Below are positions 1 through 9,058 of a stretch of DNA of 64,000 bases, piece after piece (the stretch's first letter is position 1; every line of letters starts with the position of its first letter). Source of the DNA: an uncultured Pseudomonadota bacterium (GTDB taxonomy: Bacteria; Pseudomonadota; Alphaproteobacteria; RUG11792); the NCBI GenBank assembly GCA_902795615.1, contig CADBLQ010000007.1:1-64000 (forward strand). The letters run 5' to 3'. The position numbers were made by a program, and so were the translations under genes. The notes below the pieces were generated by a model. It was not told the origin of the DNA. It did not search any database and saw nothing but the letters and a program-made list of their open reading frames with translations.

Positions 1-59
1 AAAGTACAAAGTACAAAGTACAAAGTACAAAGTACAAAGTACAAAGTACAAAGTACAAA
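1..59. repeat. AAAGTAC heptamer microsatellite
   Basis: Eight perfect head-to-tail copies of the 7-base unit AAAGTAC followed by a partial copy. The array begins at the window edge, so its true length is unknown. It ends about 45 bases upstream of the -35 box of the promoter proposed for the secreted protein that follows. Confidence 0.95.
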
Positions 60-103
60 AACTATCATTCTCTTTTAGTAATTAAAAATTTCACAGTGTG
101 TAC

Positions 104-133
104 TTGAAAACATGACAAAAACTATGTTATCAT
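104..133 (+). promoter_or_regulatory. Predicted sigma-70 promoter of the first secreted-protein gene
   Basis: TTGAAA at 104-109 and TATCAT at 128-133 are separated by 18 bases. A start of transcription near 140 would leave the ATG at 140 almost leaderless and favours translation from the in-frame ATG at 164. Prediction from consensus only. Confidence 0.45.
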
Positions 134-163
134 CATTCTATGAGAGTATTATTGCTTATTAGT

Positions 164-2731
164 ATGAAAAGAATAATTAAAATCTTAGCAATGGGGACAT
201 TGTTAATAGCTGTTTCTCCATTGAATTTTGTAGAACTTGGTCTTGGAGCTGAAGGTGAAAAGGCTGATGTTAAAGACAAAGGTGAAAATTCGATATTAGC
301 ACAACGATTAGATGATGTAAGGAAATTTGCCAATGAGAAAAAAATCAATATCGACAAAATACGCGGTGAATTTGATAAGTCTGATATGCTCGGACCTAAA
401 TATAACGGTGGTAGTTTAAAAGATGCTATTGAACGGGTTGAAAAAATTTCTAAACAAAGTCCACAGTTGTCAAAAGGAAGTAAAAATGCTTTATCTATAT
501 TTATTGAATTGGTAAGTATTGGCAAAAGACATGATTTTGATGCTGGTAAATATGATATGCTTGAAGCTATTAATAGCTACATTTATTGTGACAAGACTGA
601 TAAAAAGAAAGTTGATGAGGTGATTAAAGCAAAACGTCTGGGTTATGATTACATGGCTGGGTTCGTTGCGCAAGAAATGTTGATTAATCTTAGGGATGGT
701 AAGCACTTAGTCTCATTGGAAAGGAACTACAAAGATGCATGTGCAAAGTTGAAGGCTTTTCTGGAAGAAAAACAGTCAAAAATAAAGAATAAGGCTTCGT
801 CATACAAAGAAATTAAAAATATTGCATTAGAGTTAAAGTGCAGTGAAGAAAGTCTAGCAAGTATCGTTAACTGTGATCTGACAAAGTTTGATATTTACGA
901 TAGTTGTGTTTTGGATATCTCGATTGAAAAAATTTTTGGAAAGTTTATTGATCGTAAAAATCCCAATCTTAATACTCAAACGAGTAACTCTGTAACTTTA
1001 ATGAAATATTTTCAGAACAAATGTGTGAAACCGGGGATAAACACATTTCTAGAAGAGTTAAAAAAAGAAATAAAAGATAAAGAATTAGTTGAAAGAATTG
1101 CTAGGATCGAAAAATACCTTGACGGAGTAACCACAGATTGTTATAAAGTTGCGGGTAGTATCTATGAGATTGAACGTATTCATGACAAAATTAAGCCGAT
1201 TCGAGAAGAAATATTTAGTAATTGCAAAAAGCGTTTATATGATGAAAAAATGGATAATAAGGTGTCAGAAGATACAACGCCCCTTACAGAAGAAGAAACA
1301 AAAAAGTTTAACACTTGGATTAAAAACAGTACCAAATTCCTCGTAAGTTATGATATAGTTGACGGATACATAACATTTAGTGGATTATTGCCGCACATTG
1401 CTGCTGAAGACGTCTATAACATTCTTGACGATGATGAAGATAACATCGCAAATAAAAGAGACCTTAAAAAAGTAGCAATGGCATGTATAAAACACGTCAA
1501 ACTGGATTATGCACTAAATTGTGGTAGTACTATCGACTTTATCCGAACATTATTTGTTAAAAGCAAGTTTAGTAATATGAGTAAGGCGGAATTCGAAGGT
1601 ATACTAAGTTATACATATCCAAGTTTCATTGAAAACAGAGCCTCCGCACTATATGGAGTAGACCGTTTGTCGAAGGATGACTTATCTGAAAATGTATTAG
1701 GCGAGTGGTATAACAAAACGTTTGAAAAAATATCCGAACAAATCGGGGATGGTACAATAGAAAAAAAAATCACGGATAAGAACACATCTGAAAACGAAAA
1801 GCAACAATTACAAAAAGTAAAAAACGGGTATGAAATTGTAAAGAAAAAGTTTGAATCTTCTTATAATGGCGTGGAAAAAAGAAGACTTAAGAAACAAAAT
1901 TTGAGAGAAATTTGGAACATTAACTATGATAATGGTAGATTTAAAGTAAAGGCTGACTTATCTAAAGATGTATTAGGCGAGTGGTATAATAAAACGTATG
2001 AAGAAATATCCAAACAAATCGGGGATGGTACAATAGAAAATAAACTCACGGATGAGGCCACATCTGAAAAAGAAAAGCAGCAATTACAAAAAGTAAAAAA
2101 CGGGTATGAAATTATAAAGAAGACGTTCGGAGCTTCTTATGATTTGCAGACAAGAAAAAGACTTGAGAAAAAAAATTTGAGAGAAATTTGGGAAGCTAAC
2201 TATAATAACGGTATATTTAATGTAATTGAAGAAATTATGACGTGGGTAAAAGCTAAAGAAGAAGACGGTTATGAAACCGATATAATAAAAGCTGGTGTAA
2301 ATGTTTTTGGGTTCGATGAAAAAAAGAATAAACAAGAACTCGACGAACTTAAGACATTCATAGACTATTATCGTAAGTATATTTCGCCAGTGAGGGAATT
2401 AGTAAATGGTGATAATTTTTCATTAAAAACTGTATACAATGGGTACATTGAAACAAGTGATCTCTCTTATAATACTGATGAATGTGTAAACTGGATTGAA
2501 CTTGAGGATGATTATCACGTTACAGATTCATTAGACAAATGGGTGAAGTTTGAAAAAAACTTTTTTATCAGCCTAATCAATAATAACAAAGGTTCGAAAT
2601 TCAGTGATTGTCGAGATAAATTTGACTCTATTTTTGTAAAAAGTATTAGGAAAGAAATTCTAGGAAAAATAAAAAACAAAAAAATTAAATTTTATTGTTA
2701 TTACAGTTACGACACTAAAGATAAATATTGA
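164..2731 (+). CDS. Large secreted protein of unknown function with a tandem internal duplication
   Basis: I do not recognise this protein. The chosen start at 164 gives MKRIIKILAMGTLL, a Sec-type signal peptide (basic N-end, hydrophobic core); an in-frame ATG at 140 would add eight residues and sits where transcription probably begins. The mature part is lysine- and glutamate-rich, mostly helical in appearance, with scattered cysteines. Residues about 506-597 and 598-689 are a tandem duplication with a period of exactly 92 codons (276 bases); each copy begins near VLGEWYNKT and ends near NLREIW. No transmembrane segment is obvious after the signal peptide. It lies alone, upstream of the ATP synthase operon, and is probably an exported effector-like or envelope protein; that is inference. 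Confidence 0.8.
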   Translation: MKRIIKILAMGTLLIAVSPLNFVELGLGAEGEKADVKDKGENSILAQRLDDVRKFANEKKINIDKIRGEFDKSDMLGPKYNGGSLKDAIERVEKISKQSPQLSKGSKNALSIFIELVSIGKRHDFDAGKYDMLEAINSYIYCDKTDKKKVDEVIKAKRLGYDYMAGFVAQEMLINLRDGKHLVSLERNYKDACAKLKAFLEEKQSKIKNKASSYKEIKNIALELKCSEESLASIVNCDLTKFDIYDSCVLDISIEKIFGKFIDRKNPNLNTQTSNSVTLMKYFQNKCVKPGINTFLEELKKEIKDKELVERIARIEKYLDGVTTDCYKVAGSIYEIERIHDKIKPIREEIFSNCKKRLYDEKMDNKVSEDTTPLTEEETKKFNTWIKNSTKFLVSYDIVDGYITFSGLLPHIAAEDVYNILDDDEDNIANKRDLKKVAMACIKHVKLDYALNCGSTIDFIRTLFVKSKFSNMSKAEFEGILSYTYPSFIENRASALYGVDRLSKDDLSENVLGEWYNKTFEKISEQIGDGTIEKKITDKNTSENEKQQLQKVKNGYEIVKKKFESSYNGVEKRRLKKQNLREIWNINYDNGRFKVKADLSKDVLGEWYNKTYEEISKQIGDGTIENKLTDEATSEKEKQQLQKVKNGYEIIKKTFGASYDLQTRKRLEKKNLREIWEANYNNGIFNVIEEIMTWVKAKEEDGYETDIIKAGVNVFGFDEKKNKQELDELKTFIDYYRKYISPVRELVNGDNFSLKTVYNGYIETSDLSYNTDECVNWIELEDDYHVTDSLDKWVKFEKNFFISLINNNKGSKFSDCRDKFDSIFVKSIRKEILGKIKNKKIKFYCYYSYDTKDKY

Positions 2732-2745
2732 AAGAATAAGCTTCC

Positions 2746-2775
2746 TTGACATATGTCTATGTGTTGTTTTATCAT
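2746..2775 (+). promoter_or_regulatory. Predicted promoter of the atpBEF'F operon
   Basis: A consensus TTGACA at 2746-2751 is followed after 18 bases by TATCAT at 2770-2775, about 50 bases upstream of the atpB start. It lies in the short gap after the preceding gene. Confidence 0.6.
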
Positions 2776-2825
2776 AGATGTAGATAGGACACATCTAATA
2801 ACTTAAAATAGAGGGCAAGAAAGTA

Positions 2826-3593
2826 ATGATTGACCCGTTAGCATCATTTAAAGTTTATAACATTATTCCAATACATATATTGGGATTGGATTTATCAATT
2901 ACCAACTCGTCCTTATATATGTTGTTAGTAGTTGGTTGTATATGCATAATTTGTATGCTTGGTTTAAAAAACGAGTCAATTATTCCGTCAAAATGGCGTT
3001 ATTGTTTAGAAAAATTTTACTTTTTTATCACTGACGTTGTAACACAACAAATACCGGAACGAGCAACAAAGGTTTTCCCTTTGATATTTGCACTATTTTT
3101 GTTTATATCACTTGGCAACATAATTGGGTTACTGCCGGGTGCATTCTCATTTACTACTCAGTTAATTGTAACGATGGGAATGGCGTTCATAATTTGGGTA
3201 TCATCAATTGTAATAGGATTTTTTGTCCAGGGAAAGCACTTTTTTAAACATTTTTGTCCTGACGGCATACCAGTTTATATTGCACCATTTTTCATTATTG
3301 TAGAAATAATGTCGTTCTGTTTTAGACCAATTAGTCTTGGCATAAGATTATTTGCCAATATGCTATCTGGGCATATAATGATTGAAGTTATGGCGAGTTT
3401 TGCTGTTGCACTTGCTGGACACTATGTAATTGATTCAGCAGGAACGATCCCAGTATTAGTGAATGTTTTCCTAAATGTGTTTAAACTATTAGTATGTGTA
3501 TTACAGGCGTATGTCTTTTCTGTATTATCTTGCATTTATTTGGGAGAAGCTCTAGAAATGTCGGATAATAAAAAAGACGAGATTGTTAATTAA
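2826..3593 (+). CDS. atpB: ATP synthase F0 subunit a
   Basis: Membrane subunit a of the F1F0 ATP synthase, forming the proton half-channels against the c-ring. The 255-residue length and multiple hydrophobic helices fit the family. The signature segment SLGIRLFANMLSGH carries the essential arginine that faces the c-ring carboxylate. The start is preceded by a GAGGG-like ribosome binding site. The stop codon overlaps the atpE start by one base, so translation is probably coupled. No atpI gene lies upstream, and the F1 genes are not in this window, the usual alphaproteobacterial arrangement. Confidence 0.97.
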   Translation: MIDPLASFKVYNIIPIHILGLDLSITNSSLYMLLVVGCICIICMLGLKNESIIPSKWRYCLEKFYFFITDVVTQQIPERATKVFPLIFALFLFISLGNIIGLLPGAFSFTTQLIVTMGMAFIIWVSSIVIGFFVQGKHFFKHFCPDGIPVYIAPFFIIVEIMSFCFRPISLGIRLFANMLSGHIMIEVMASFAVALAGHYVIDSAGTIPVLVNVFLNVFKLLVCVLQAYVFSVLSCIYLGEALEMSDNKKDEIVN

Positions 3594-3832
3594 TGAGGTA
3601 TAAAGTGGATGTAGCATCTGTAAAATTGTTAGCTGCTGGTATAGCAGTATTACCATTGTTTGGTGTTGGTTTAGGATTGGGGAGATTGTTCTCGTCATTG
3701 GTGGAATCAATTTCTAGAAATCCGTCTGCTAAAGGTGACTTAATGTCAACTGGCATTTTGTCATTTGCTCTGCTTGAATCTATTGCTCTACTGGCGTTTG
3801 TCGTAGCGATGATTATATTGTTTGCTGTGTGA
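3593..3832 (+). CDS. atpE: ATP synthase F0 subunit c
   Basis: Small hairpin membrane protein of 79 residues that forms the rotor ring. Two hydrophobic helices flank a polar loop containing RNP (residues 42-44); the ion-carrying carboxylate is Glu62 in the second helix (ALLESIALL). The N-helix is glycine-rich (GVGLGLG), as expected for ring packing. I see no clear sodium-type glutamine ligand, so proton coupling is assumed. The gene overlaps atpB by one base and is followed after one base by the b' gene. Confidence 0.96.
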   Translation: MRYKVDVASVKLLAAGIAVLPLFGVGLGLGRLFSSLVESISRNPSAKGDLMSTGILSFALLESIALLAFVVAMIILFAV

Positions 3833-3833
3833 A

Positions 3834-4286
3834 ATGGTTCCTCAATTAGACACGTCATATTATTTTTCGCAAATCGTGTGGTTAGTAATTTGTCTAACCA
3901 TACTTATGTTGTTTTTTAAAAAAGTATTTTTACCTAAAATACAATCAACTATCGCAAAACGAGATAAGAATATTTTTGAAATGAAGAAAAATATTAAAGA
4001 TTTGTCTAAAAAATACGACGGTTTGGTTGAAGAATTACGAATACTAAACGAAAATAGAATTTTAGAAACAAAAAAAATTATTCATGATACACAGAACAAA
4101 TGTGACCAGGTGCTTAATGAGCAGATTCAACAATTGCAGAATGATAGTGCTAACACTATTAAGAAAATACGAAGTGACGCTGAAAATGTATTACAAAACC
4201 TTGATAAGGAGACTGATGCTCAAATTGAGAAAATAGCACAACAATTGTTTGATAAATTGTTTGCAAATTTGGGGAATGGGCAATGA
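3834..4286 (+). CDS. atpF': ATP synthase F0 subunit b' (first b-type subunit)
   Basis: Peripheral-stalk subunit with one N-terminal membrane helix (about residues 9-29, IVWLVICLTILMLFF) followed by a long charged coiled coil. The best start is ATG 3834, just after the atpE stop; a TTG at 3822 would overlap atpE. The position between atpE and a second b-type gene matches the alphaproteobacterial b' (AtpX) arrangement, in which b and b' form a heterodimeric stalk. The stop overlaps the next start in an ATGA junction. Confidence 0.9.
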   Translation: MVPQLDTSYYFSQIVWLVICLTILMLFFKKVFLPKIQSTIAKRDKNIFEMKKNIKDLSKKYDGLVEELRILNENRILETKKIIHDTQNKCDQVLNEQIQQLQNDSANTIKKIRSDAENVLQNLDKETDAQIEKIAQQLFDKLFANLGNGQ

Positions 4287-4834
4287 GTTCAATAATTAAA
4301 ATTTTTATATTATTCTTCATTATCAGTGGCACATTCCTTGCATGGTTTCCTGATGTTCATACTGCGTTAATTCTTAGTTTAGGATGGACAGTATTCTTAT
4401 TGTATAAGTATGGTTACAATGCGGTTAATACGTATTTAAATTCGGGAATTTCAGAAATTAGTAATGAAATTAGTAGTTTGAATAAACAGCAAAAACTACT
4501 TGAGGAACAAGTTAATGCATTGACTAATGATATAATAAAGTCCAGAAATTATTTTGAGGACGCCGTTAATAAGGCACATGAGGAAGCAAAAGCATTAATG
4601 CAAAAAAGAAAAACTGAAAATACTGAATTTTTAACAAAGCAACAACAGAAGAAACAACAATTGTTTACCTCAATTGAAAATGAGTATTCGCAATTGATTA
4701 AAGAAAGATTAACAGCCCTTATAATCGCAAGGTTAACGTCTAAAATTCAAAATGCAGAAAATGTCAAAGATATAACTCTTACTGATATCAATAGAGCATT
4801 AGAGGCAGTCTCTACAATTCAAAGTAATATTTAA
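4283..4834 (+). CDS. atpF: ATP synthase F0 subunit b
   Basis: Second b-type stalk subunit, 183 residues: a hydrophobic N-terminal anchor (FILFFIISGTFLAWF, then a further hydrophobic stretch) and a long helical region rich in Lys, Glu and Gln. It overlaps atpF' by four bases, so the four F0 genes form one tightly packed operon. The 160 bases that follow contain no gene, and in particular no gatC ahead of gatA. Confidence 0.9.
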   Translation: MSSIIKIFILFFIISGTFLAWFPDVHTALILSLGWTVFLLYKYGYNAVNTYLNSGISEISNEISSLNKQQKLLEEQVNALTNDIIKSRNYFEDAVNKAHEEAKALMQKRKTENTEFLTKQQQKKQQLFTSIENEYSQLIKERLTALIIARLTSKIQNAENVKDITLTDINRALEAVSTIQSNI

Positions 4835-4993
4835 TAAACCTACTGCTGTTTAGCGAGACATCTGGTGCATTTCATAAGTTAATTTAATGATAAATTTCTA
4901 AAATGTTGTTCATAGTTCAAATATTGAGACATGTACAATCTTGGTTTACGCTATCATGTAGGTATTGATAGTACTAGTTATGGATAGCAGAGA

Positions 4994-6478
4994 ATGGAAG
5001 ATCTAACAATTGCTGAGACAATAAAAGGACTGAAAGCAGGCAATTTTACATCTCGAGAAATTACTGAACAATATCTCGCTCGTATTGAGAAAAATGAAGA
5101 TTTAAATGCGTATATTACCGTATGTGCTGATGTCGCATTGAAAATGGCAAGTGATGCTGATAATAAACTCAAAAATGGAAAAACTGGCTCAATGCTTGGC
5201 GTACCTATCGCAATAAAGGATTTATTTTGTACAAAGGGAATAAAAACAACTGCAGGTTCCAAGATGTTATCGGAATTTGTTCCTGAATATGAAAGCACAG
5301 TTACACATAATCTAATAGATCATGGAGCTGTATTTTTAGGCAAAACTAATATGGATGAATTTGCAATGGGTTCGTCAAACACAACAAGTTATTTTGGTGC
5401 ATGTTTTTTGCCATACAGGAAAAAAACTGCCCCTGAAATGAAACTCGTACCTGGAGGTTCATCAGGTGGCTCAGCAACTGCTGTAGCATCTGACTTATGT
5501 GTTGCAGCTACTGCTTCTGATACAGGAGGTTCAATAAGGCAACCTGCATCGTTTTCAGGTTTGGTGGGTATTAAGCCGACGTATGGCTTATGTTCCAGAT
5601 ATGGCATGATAGCTTTTGCTTCATCACTTGACCAAGCTGGTTCTTTGACGAAAACAGTTTTAGATTCGGCGATAATGCTAAATGCTATGGCTAGTTATGA
5701 TACTAAAGATTCAACATCTGAAAAAGTTGATGTTCCTGATTATAGGTCACAATTGGGTAAATCTATTAAAGGTATTAAGATCGGGTTGCCTAAGGAATAT
5801 TTAGAAAACCTTAATGAAGATAGTTTAAGACTAGTAAATGAAGCTAAAACATGGCTGGAAGATGCCGGATGCGAATTAGTTGATGTATCTTTAAAAACGA
5901 CATCTTACGCATTACCAGCATATTACATAATTGCTCCAGCAGAGGCGTCATCGAACTTGGCACGGTATGACGGAGTTAAGTATTCATACAGAAGTCCAAA
6001 TTATAACAATCTTAATGAACTTTATGTAAATTCCAGGTCTGAAGGATTTGGTGAAGAAGTTAAGCGAAGAATACTTACTGGAACATATGTATTGTCTGCT
6101 GGTTATTATGACGCATATTACACAAAAGCTTTGGAAATACAAAAGATGATTAAAGCTGATTTTGAAAATAATGCCTTTAGCAAAGTTGACGTATTGCTTA
6201 CCCCAACAACACCATCAACTGCATTTGGTATATCTGAAATAGATAATATGACCCCATTGGATATGTATTTAAATGATATTTTTACAGTCACTGTTAACAT
6301 TGCAGGATTGCCAGCTATGTCAGTGCCATGTGGGTTATCTTCAAAAGATAAATTGCCTATAGGATTGCAATTAATTGCTAACAGGTTTAGAGAAGAAGAC
6401 ATATTCAAAGTTGCTTATGTAATGGAGCAATCTGCAAATTTCAGTACATTAAAAAAAGAAATTTTGATGAGACAATAA
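4994..6478 (+). CDS. gatA: Asp/Glu-tRNA amidotransferase subunit A
   Basis: Amidase subunit of GatCAB, which converts mischarged Glu-tRNA(Gln) and/or Asp-tRNA(Asn) into the correct aminoacyl-tRNA using ammonia freed from glutamine. The amidase signature is intact: Lys75 (PIAIKD), the cis-Ser in GGSSGGS (Ser156) and the nucleophile in DTGGS (Ser180), with the same 24-residue spacing as the well-studied S. aureus enzyme. The length of 494 residues is normal. gatB follows after 12 bases; the small gatC is not adjacent and must lie elsewhere if present. Confidence 0.97.
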   Translation: MEDLTIAETIKGLKAGNFTSREITEQYLARIEKNEDLNAYITVCADVALKMASDADNKLKNGKTGSMLGVPIAIKDLFCTKGIKTTAGSKMLSEFVPEYESTVTHNLIDHGAVFLGKTNMDEFAMGSSNTTSYFGACFLPYRKKTAPEMKLVPGGSSGGSATAVASDLCVAATASDTGGSIRQPASFSGLVGIKPTYGLCSRYGMIAFASSLDQAGSLTKTVLDSAIMLNAMASYDTKDSTSEKVDVPDYRSQLGKSIKGIKIGLPKEYLENLNEDSLRLVNEAKTWLEDAGCELVDVSLKTTSYALPAYYIIAPAEASSNLARYDGVKYSYRSPNYNNLNELYVNSRSEGFGEEVKRRILTGTYVLSAGYYDAYYTKALEIQKMIKADFENNAFSKVDVLLTPTTPSTAFGISEIDNMTPLDMYLNDIFTVTVNIAGLPAMSVPCGLSSKDKLPIGLQLIANRFREEDIFKVAYVMEQSANFSTLKKEILMRQ

Positions 6479-6490
6479 AAGGAGGCTAAT

Positions 6491-7948
6491 ATGGCAAATT
6501 TAATTAACGGTTGGGAAGTTGTAATTGGGTTGGAGGTTCATGCACAAATTGCAACCCAGTCAAAGTTGTTTAGTACCAGTCCGACTAAGTTTGGGGCAGA
6601 CCCAAATGAAAATGTTAGTTTTTATGATGTTGCGATGCCTGGGATGTTACCAGTATTAAATGAACATGCAGTAGACCAAGCTATAAAAACAGGATTTGCA
6701 ATTAATGGTACTGTTAATAAAATGTCACAGTTCGACCGTAAGAATTATTTCTATCCTGATTTACCGTCTGGGTATCAGATTAGTCAATTATTTCATCCAA
6801 TAGTTTCTAATGGTTACATAGATATTCTTGATGAGAAAGGGAAAAATAAGCGTATTAACATCGAAAGAATACACATAGAACAGGATGCAGGGAAAAGTAT
6901 ACATGACTTAGATAAAGAACATTCATATATAGATCTAAACCGTGCAGGTATTCCATTAATGGAAATCGTATCAAAACCAGATATTAGGTCTTCATATGAG
7001 GCAATGCAGTACTTGAAAAAATTGAGAATGATATTACGATATGTTGGTTCATGTAATTGTAATATGGAGCAAGGTAATTTACGTGCTGATGCTAATGTAT
7101 CAATTCATAGACCAGATACACCATTTGGAAATAGAGCTGAAATTAAAAATATTAATTCAATAAAGTTTTTGGGTGATGCAATAGATTATGAGGTACAACG
7201 TCAGATATATGAACTTGAAAGTGGGCGTACAGTCAGTCAGGAAACGAGGTTATTTGATGCACACACTGGACAGACGAGGACTATGCGGTCTAAAGAAGAC
7301 GCTGCTGATTATAGGTATTTTCCAGACCCAGATTTAAAGCCACTCATTCTTACATCTGAACGAATTAGTAAAATAAAATCGGAACTCCCAGAGCTACCAG
7401 ATACTAAAAAATCCCGGTTTATTGAAAAATATCATTTAACACCAACGGATGCCTCAATATTAGTTGAAGATAGAAACACCGCTGATGATTATGAAAAGGC
7501 TGTTCAAGCATCTAAATTCCCTGATAAATCGTCTAAATTAATTGCTAACTGGCTAATTGGAGAAGTATTTGCCATTCTTAACAAAGAAAATAAGGAAATT
7601 GCTAATTTAGCATTCCCAATTGAGTATATAGCTGAGTTAGTAGATTTAATCGCTGACCAAACGATTTCAGGCAAGATTGCCAAAACTGTATTTGCAAAAA
7701 TGAATGAAACGGGAAAACATCCCCGTGAAATTGTTAATGAAGAAAATTTAGCACAAATTGTTGACAGGAATATAATTGCTGAGGCAACTCAGCGTGTACT
7801 TGATAACAATTTTGAACAATTTAATCAATATAAGTCCGGGAAAAAGCAACTTTTTGGCTTTTTTGTTGGACAAACTATGAAGGAGTTGCACGGTAAAGGA
7901 AATCCTGATATAATTCATTCTGTGTTGACAGAGTTATTAAATAAATAG
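6491..7948 (+). CDS. gatB: Asp/Glu-tRNA amidotransferase subunit B
   Basis: tRNA-binding and kinase-like subunit of GatCAB, 485 residues. It opens with WEVVIGLEVHAQ, typical of the family, and contains YFYPDLPSGYQISQ and a C-terminal YqeY-like helical domain. It has the strongest ribosome binding site noted here (AAGGAGG at 6479-6485, six bases before the ATG). It is co-transcribed with gatA. A window-encoded tRNA-Gln(CUG) is a likely substrate after mischarging, assuming no glutaminyl-tRNA synthetase elsewhere. Confidence 0.97.
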   Translation: MANLINGWEVVIGLEVHAQIATQSKLFSTSPTKFGADPNENVSFYDVAMPGMLPVLNEHAVDQAIKTGFAINGTVNKMSQFDRKNYFYPDLPSGYQISQLFHPIVSNGYIDILDEKGKNKRINIERIHIEQDAGKSIHDLDKEHSYIDLNRAGIPLMEIVSKPDIRSSYEAMQYLKKLRMILRYVGSCNCNMEQGNLRADANVSIHRPDTPFGNRAEIKNINSIKFLGDAIDYEVQRQIYELESGRTVSQETRLFDAHTGQTRTMRSKEDAADYRYFPDPDLKPLILTSERISKIKSELPELPDTKKSRFIEKYHLTPTDASILVEDRNTADDYEKAVQASKFPDKSSKLIANWLIGEVFAILNKENKEIANLAFPIEYIAELVDLIADQTISGKIAKTVFAKMNETGKHPREIVNEENLAQIVDRNIIAEATQRVLDNNFEQFNQYKSGKKQLFGFFVGQTMKELHGKGNPDIIHSVLTELLNK

Positions 7949-7969
7949 TATTTGACCTAACGGAATATT

Positions 7970-7998
7970 CAATACGGTATTGTAGTAATTCCGTATTG
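7970..7998 (+). terminator. Hairpin downstream of gatB, possible terminator
   Basis: CAATACGG at 7970-7977 pairs with CCGTATTG at 7991-7998 around a 13-base loop, and TTTT follows a few bases later. It lies 22 bases past the gatB stop. The tail is weak, so terminator function is uncertain. Confidence 0.4.
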
Positions 7999-8050
7999 AG
8001 CGTGTTTTCACCTGTTGATTAGAAAAAGGTAACAAGGAGCGTGTTCTTCC

Positions 8051-8074
8051 TTTTAGGGGTTTTTTCTCCTAAAA
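8051..8074 (+). promoter_or_regulatory. A/T-rich hairpin in the leader of the Lrp-type gene
   Basis: TTTTAGGGG at 8051-8059 pairs with CTCCTAAAA at 8066-8074 (one G-T pair) around a TTTTTT loop. It is 85 bases before the regulator's start codon. It lacks a following T-run, so it may be a leader structure rather than a terminator. Confidence 0.35.
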
Positions 8075-8158
8075 TAATACGAATTGTTACAAAAGTTCTT
8101 TTCAATTAGGTCGTCGTGAACTCAAATAATAACTATGGTTTAATGGAAGGAATTAAAA

Positions 8159-8641
8159 ATGGATAGTATGAAGTCAGTTGTAAAGTCTGAAGTTACTCAT
8201 GGCAAGATTCCAGTTGATAGCATTGACCTCCAGATGATAGCACTTTTGCAGAAGAACGGTCGTATGACTAATGTTGAATTAGCGGAAAGAGTTGGTCTAT
8301 CGCCTCCTCCATGTTTAAGACGATTGAGGTTTTTAGAAGAAGAAAAAGTTATTATGGGCTATGAAGCCAAGGTTAACCATCGAAAATTAGGGTATGAAGT
8401 TCAAGCAATTATAATAGTTCGTTTTGAGTCTTCAAAGTCTAAAGTAATGTCTAAATTTGAAACAGTAATAGCACAGCTACCTGAGGTTATTAAAATAAAG
8501 CGAACTTTGGGGCGTTCGGAGTTAATCATTTCAATTGTATCTAAAGACTTGGAAAGTTATGGAGAATTTATAAAGGACTATATTCAGAATAGCAATGATA
8601 TTTCATCTTTTGATACCTATATCTTAGAATCCCAAAAATAG
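8159..8641 (+). CDS. Lrp/AsnC-family transcriptional regulator
   Basis: A 160-residue regulator with an N-terminal helix-turn-helix (about residues 20-68: IDLQMIALLQKNGRMTNVEL, then VGLSPPPCLRRLRFLEE) and a C-terminal RAM/AsnC ligand-binding and oligomerisation domain (VQAIIIVRF onward). Such proteins bind DNA as dimers or higher oligomers and respond to amino acids. The N-terminus is about 15 residues longer than usual. A GGAAGG ribosome binding site eight bases upstream supports the ATG at 8159. Its target is not evident; it stands alone between two hairpins. Confidence 0.9.
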   Translation: MDSMKSVVKSEVTHGKIPVDSIDLQMIALLQKNGRMTNVELAERVGLSPPPCLRRLRFLEEEKVIMGYEAKVNHRKLGYEVQAIIIVRFESSKSKVMSKFETVIAQLPEVIKIKRTLGRSELIISIVSKDLESYGEFIKDYIQNSNDISSFDTYILESQK

Positions 8642-8663
8642 TTTCATTACTATCACACTATTG

Positions 8664-8709
8664 GACAACCGGTAGCTTCAATGTATATTCTTGAACCGTA
8701 CCGTTTGTC
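8664..8709 (+). terminator. Long hairpin terminator after the Lrp-type gene
   Basis: GACAACCGGTA (8664-8674) pairs with TACCGTTTGTC (8699-8709) with one mismatch, and TTCAA/TTGAA (8677-8681/8691-8695) extends the stem inward. A T-rich tail follows. It lies between convergent genes and may serve both. Confidence 0.6.
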
Positions 8710-8736
8710 TTATTTCGTTTTCTAAATATTAGGGTC

Positions 8737-9048
8737 TTAGTTGTTATCTGCTATCCAGTCCGATAATGCTTGAAAAGAAGCAAAACCACTTCGCGAAGCG
8801 ACTTCTTGATGGTTTTTAAACAAAACTAACGTCGGTACTACCTGAATATCATATCGCGATGACAGATCTGGGAACTCGTCAACGTTAATACTTACTATAG
8901 TTAAGTGTGGGGTACTTTCCTCAAGTTGATTAATTACAGGCATCAACATACGACAAGAGCCACACCATGTAGCCCAAAAGTCAAATAAAACGAAATCTTT
9001 CTCAGCTATCAACTTATCAATTTCATCAAATGATTTAACCTCGATCAT
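8737..9048 (-). CDS. trxA: Thioredoxin
   Basis: Cytoplasmic disulfide reductase of 103 residues with the thioredoxin fold. The active site is WCGSC (Cys29, Cys32) rather than the standard WCGPC, and the cis-proline is in VVPTLVLF. The Pro-to-Ser change between the cysteines usually alters redox potential; Ser variants are known in natural thioredoxins. It is the last gene of the tolC-popZ-trxA run, ten bases after popZ, with no signal peptide. Confidence 0.94.
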   Translation of the reverse strand: MIEVKSFDEIDKLIAEKDFVLFDFWATWCGSCRMLMPVINQLEESTPHLTIVSINVDEFPDLSSRYDIQVVPTLVLFKNHQEVASRSGFASFQALSDWIADNN

Positions 9049-9058
9049 ACATTTTCCT

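Noticed and set aside
1-59. CRISPR array
   Set aside because: The heptamer is perfectly tandem without spacers; no cas genes are present in the window.
4835-4993. Hidden gatC ahead of gatA
   Set aside because: Only about 160 bases are available and no frame gives a GatC-like sequence; gatC needs about 280 bases.
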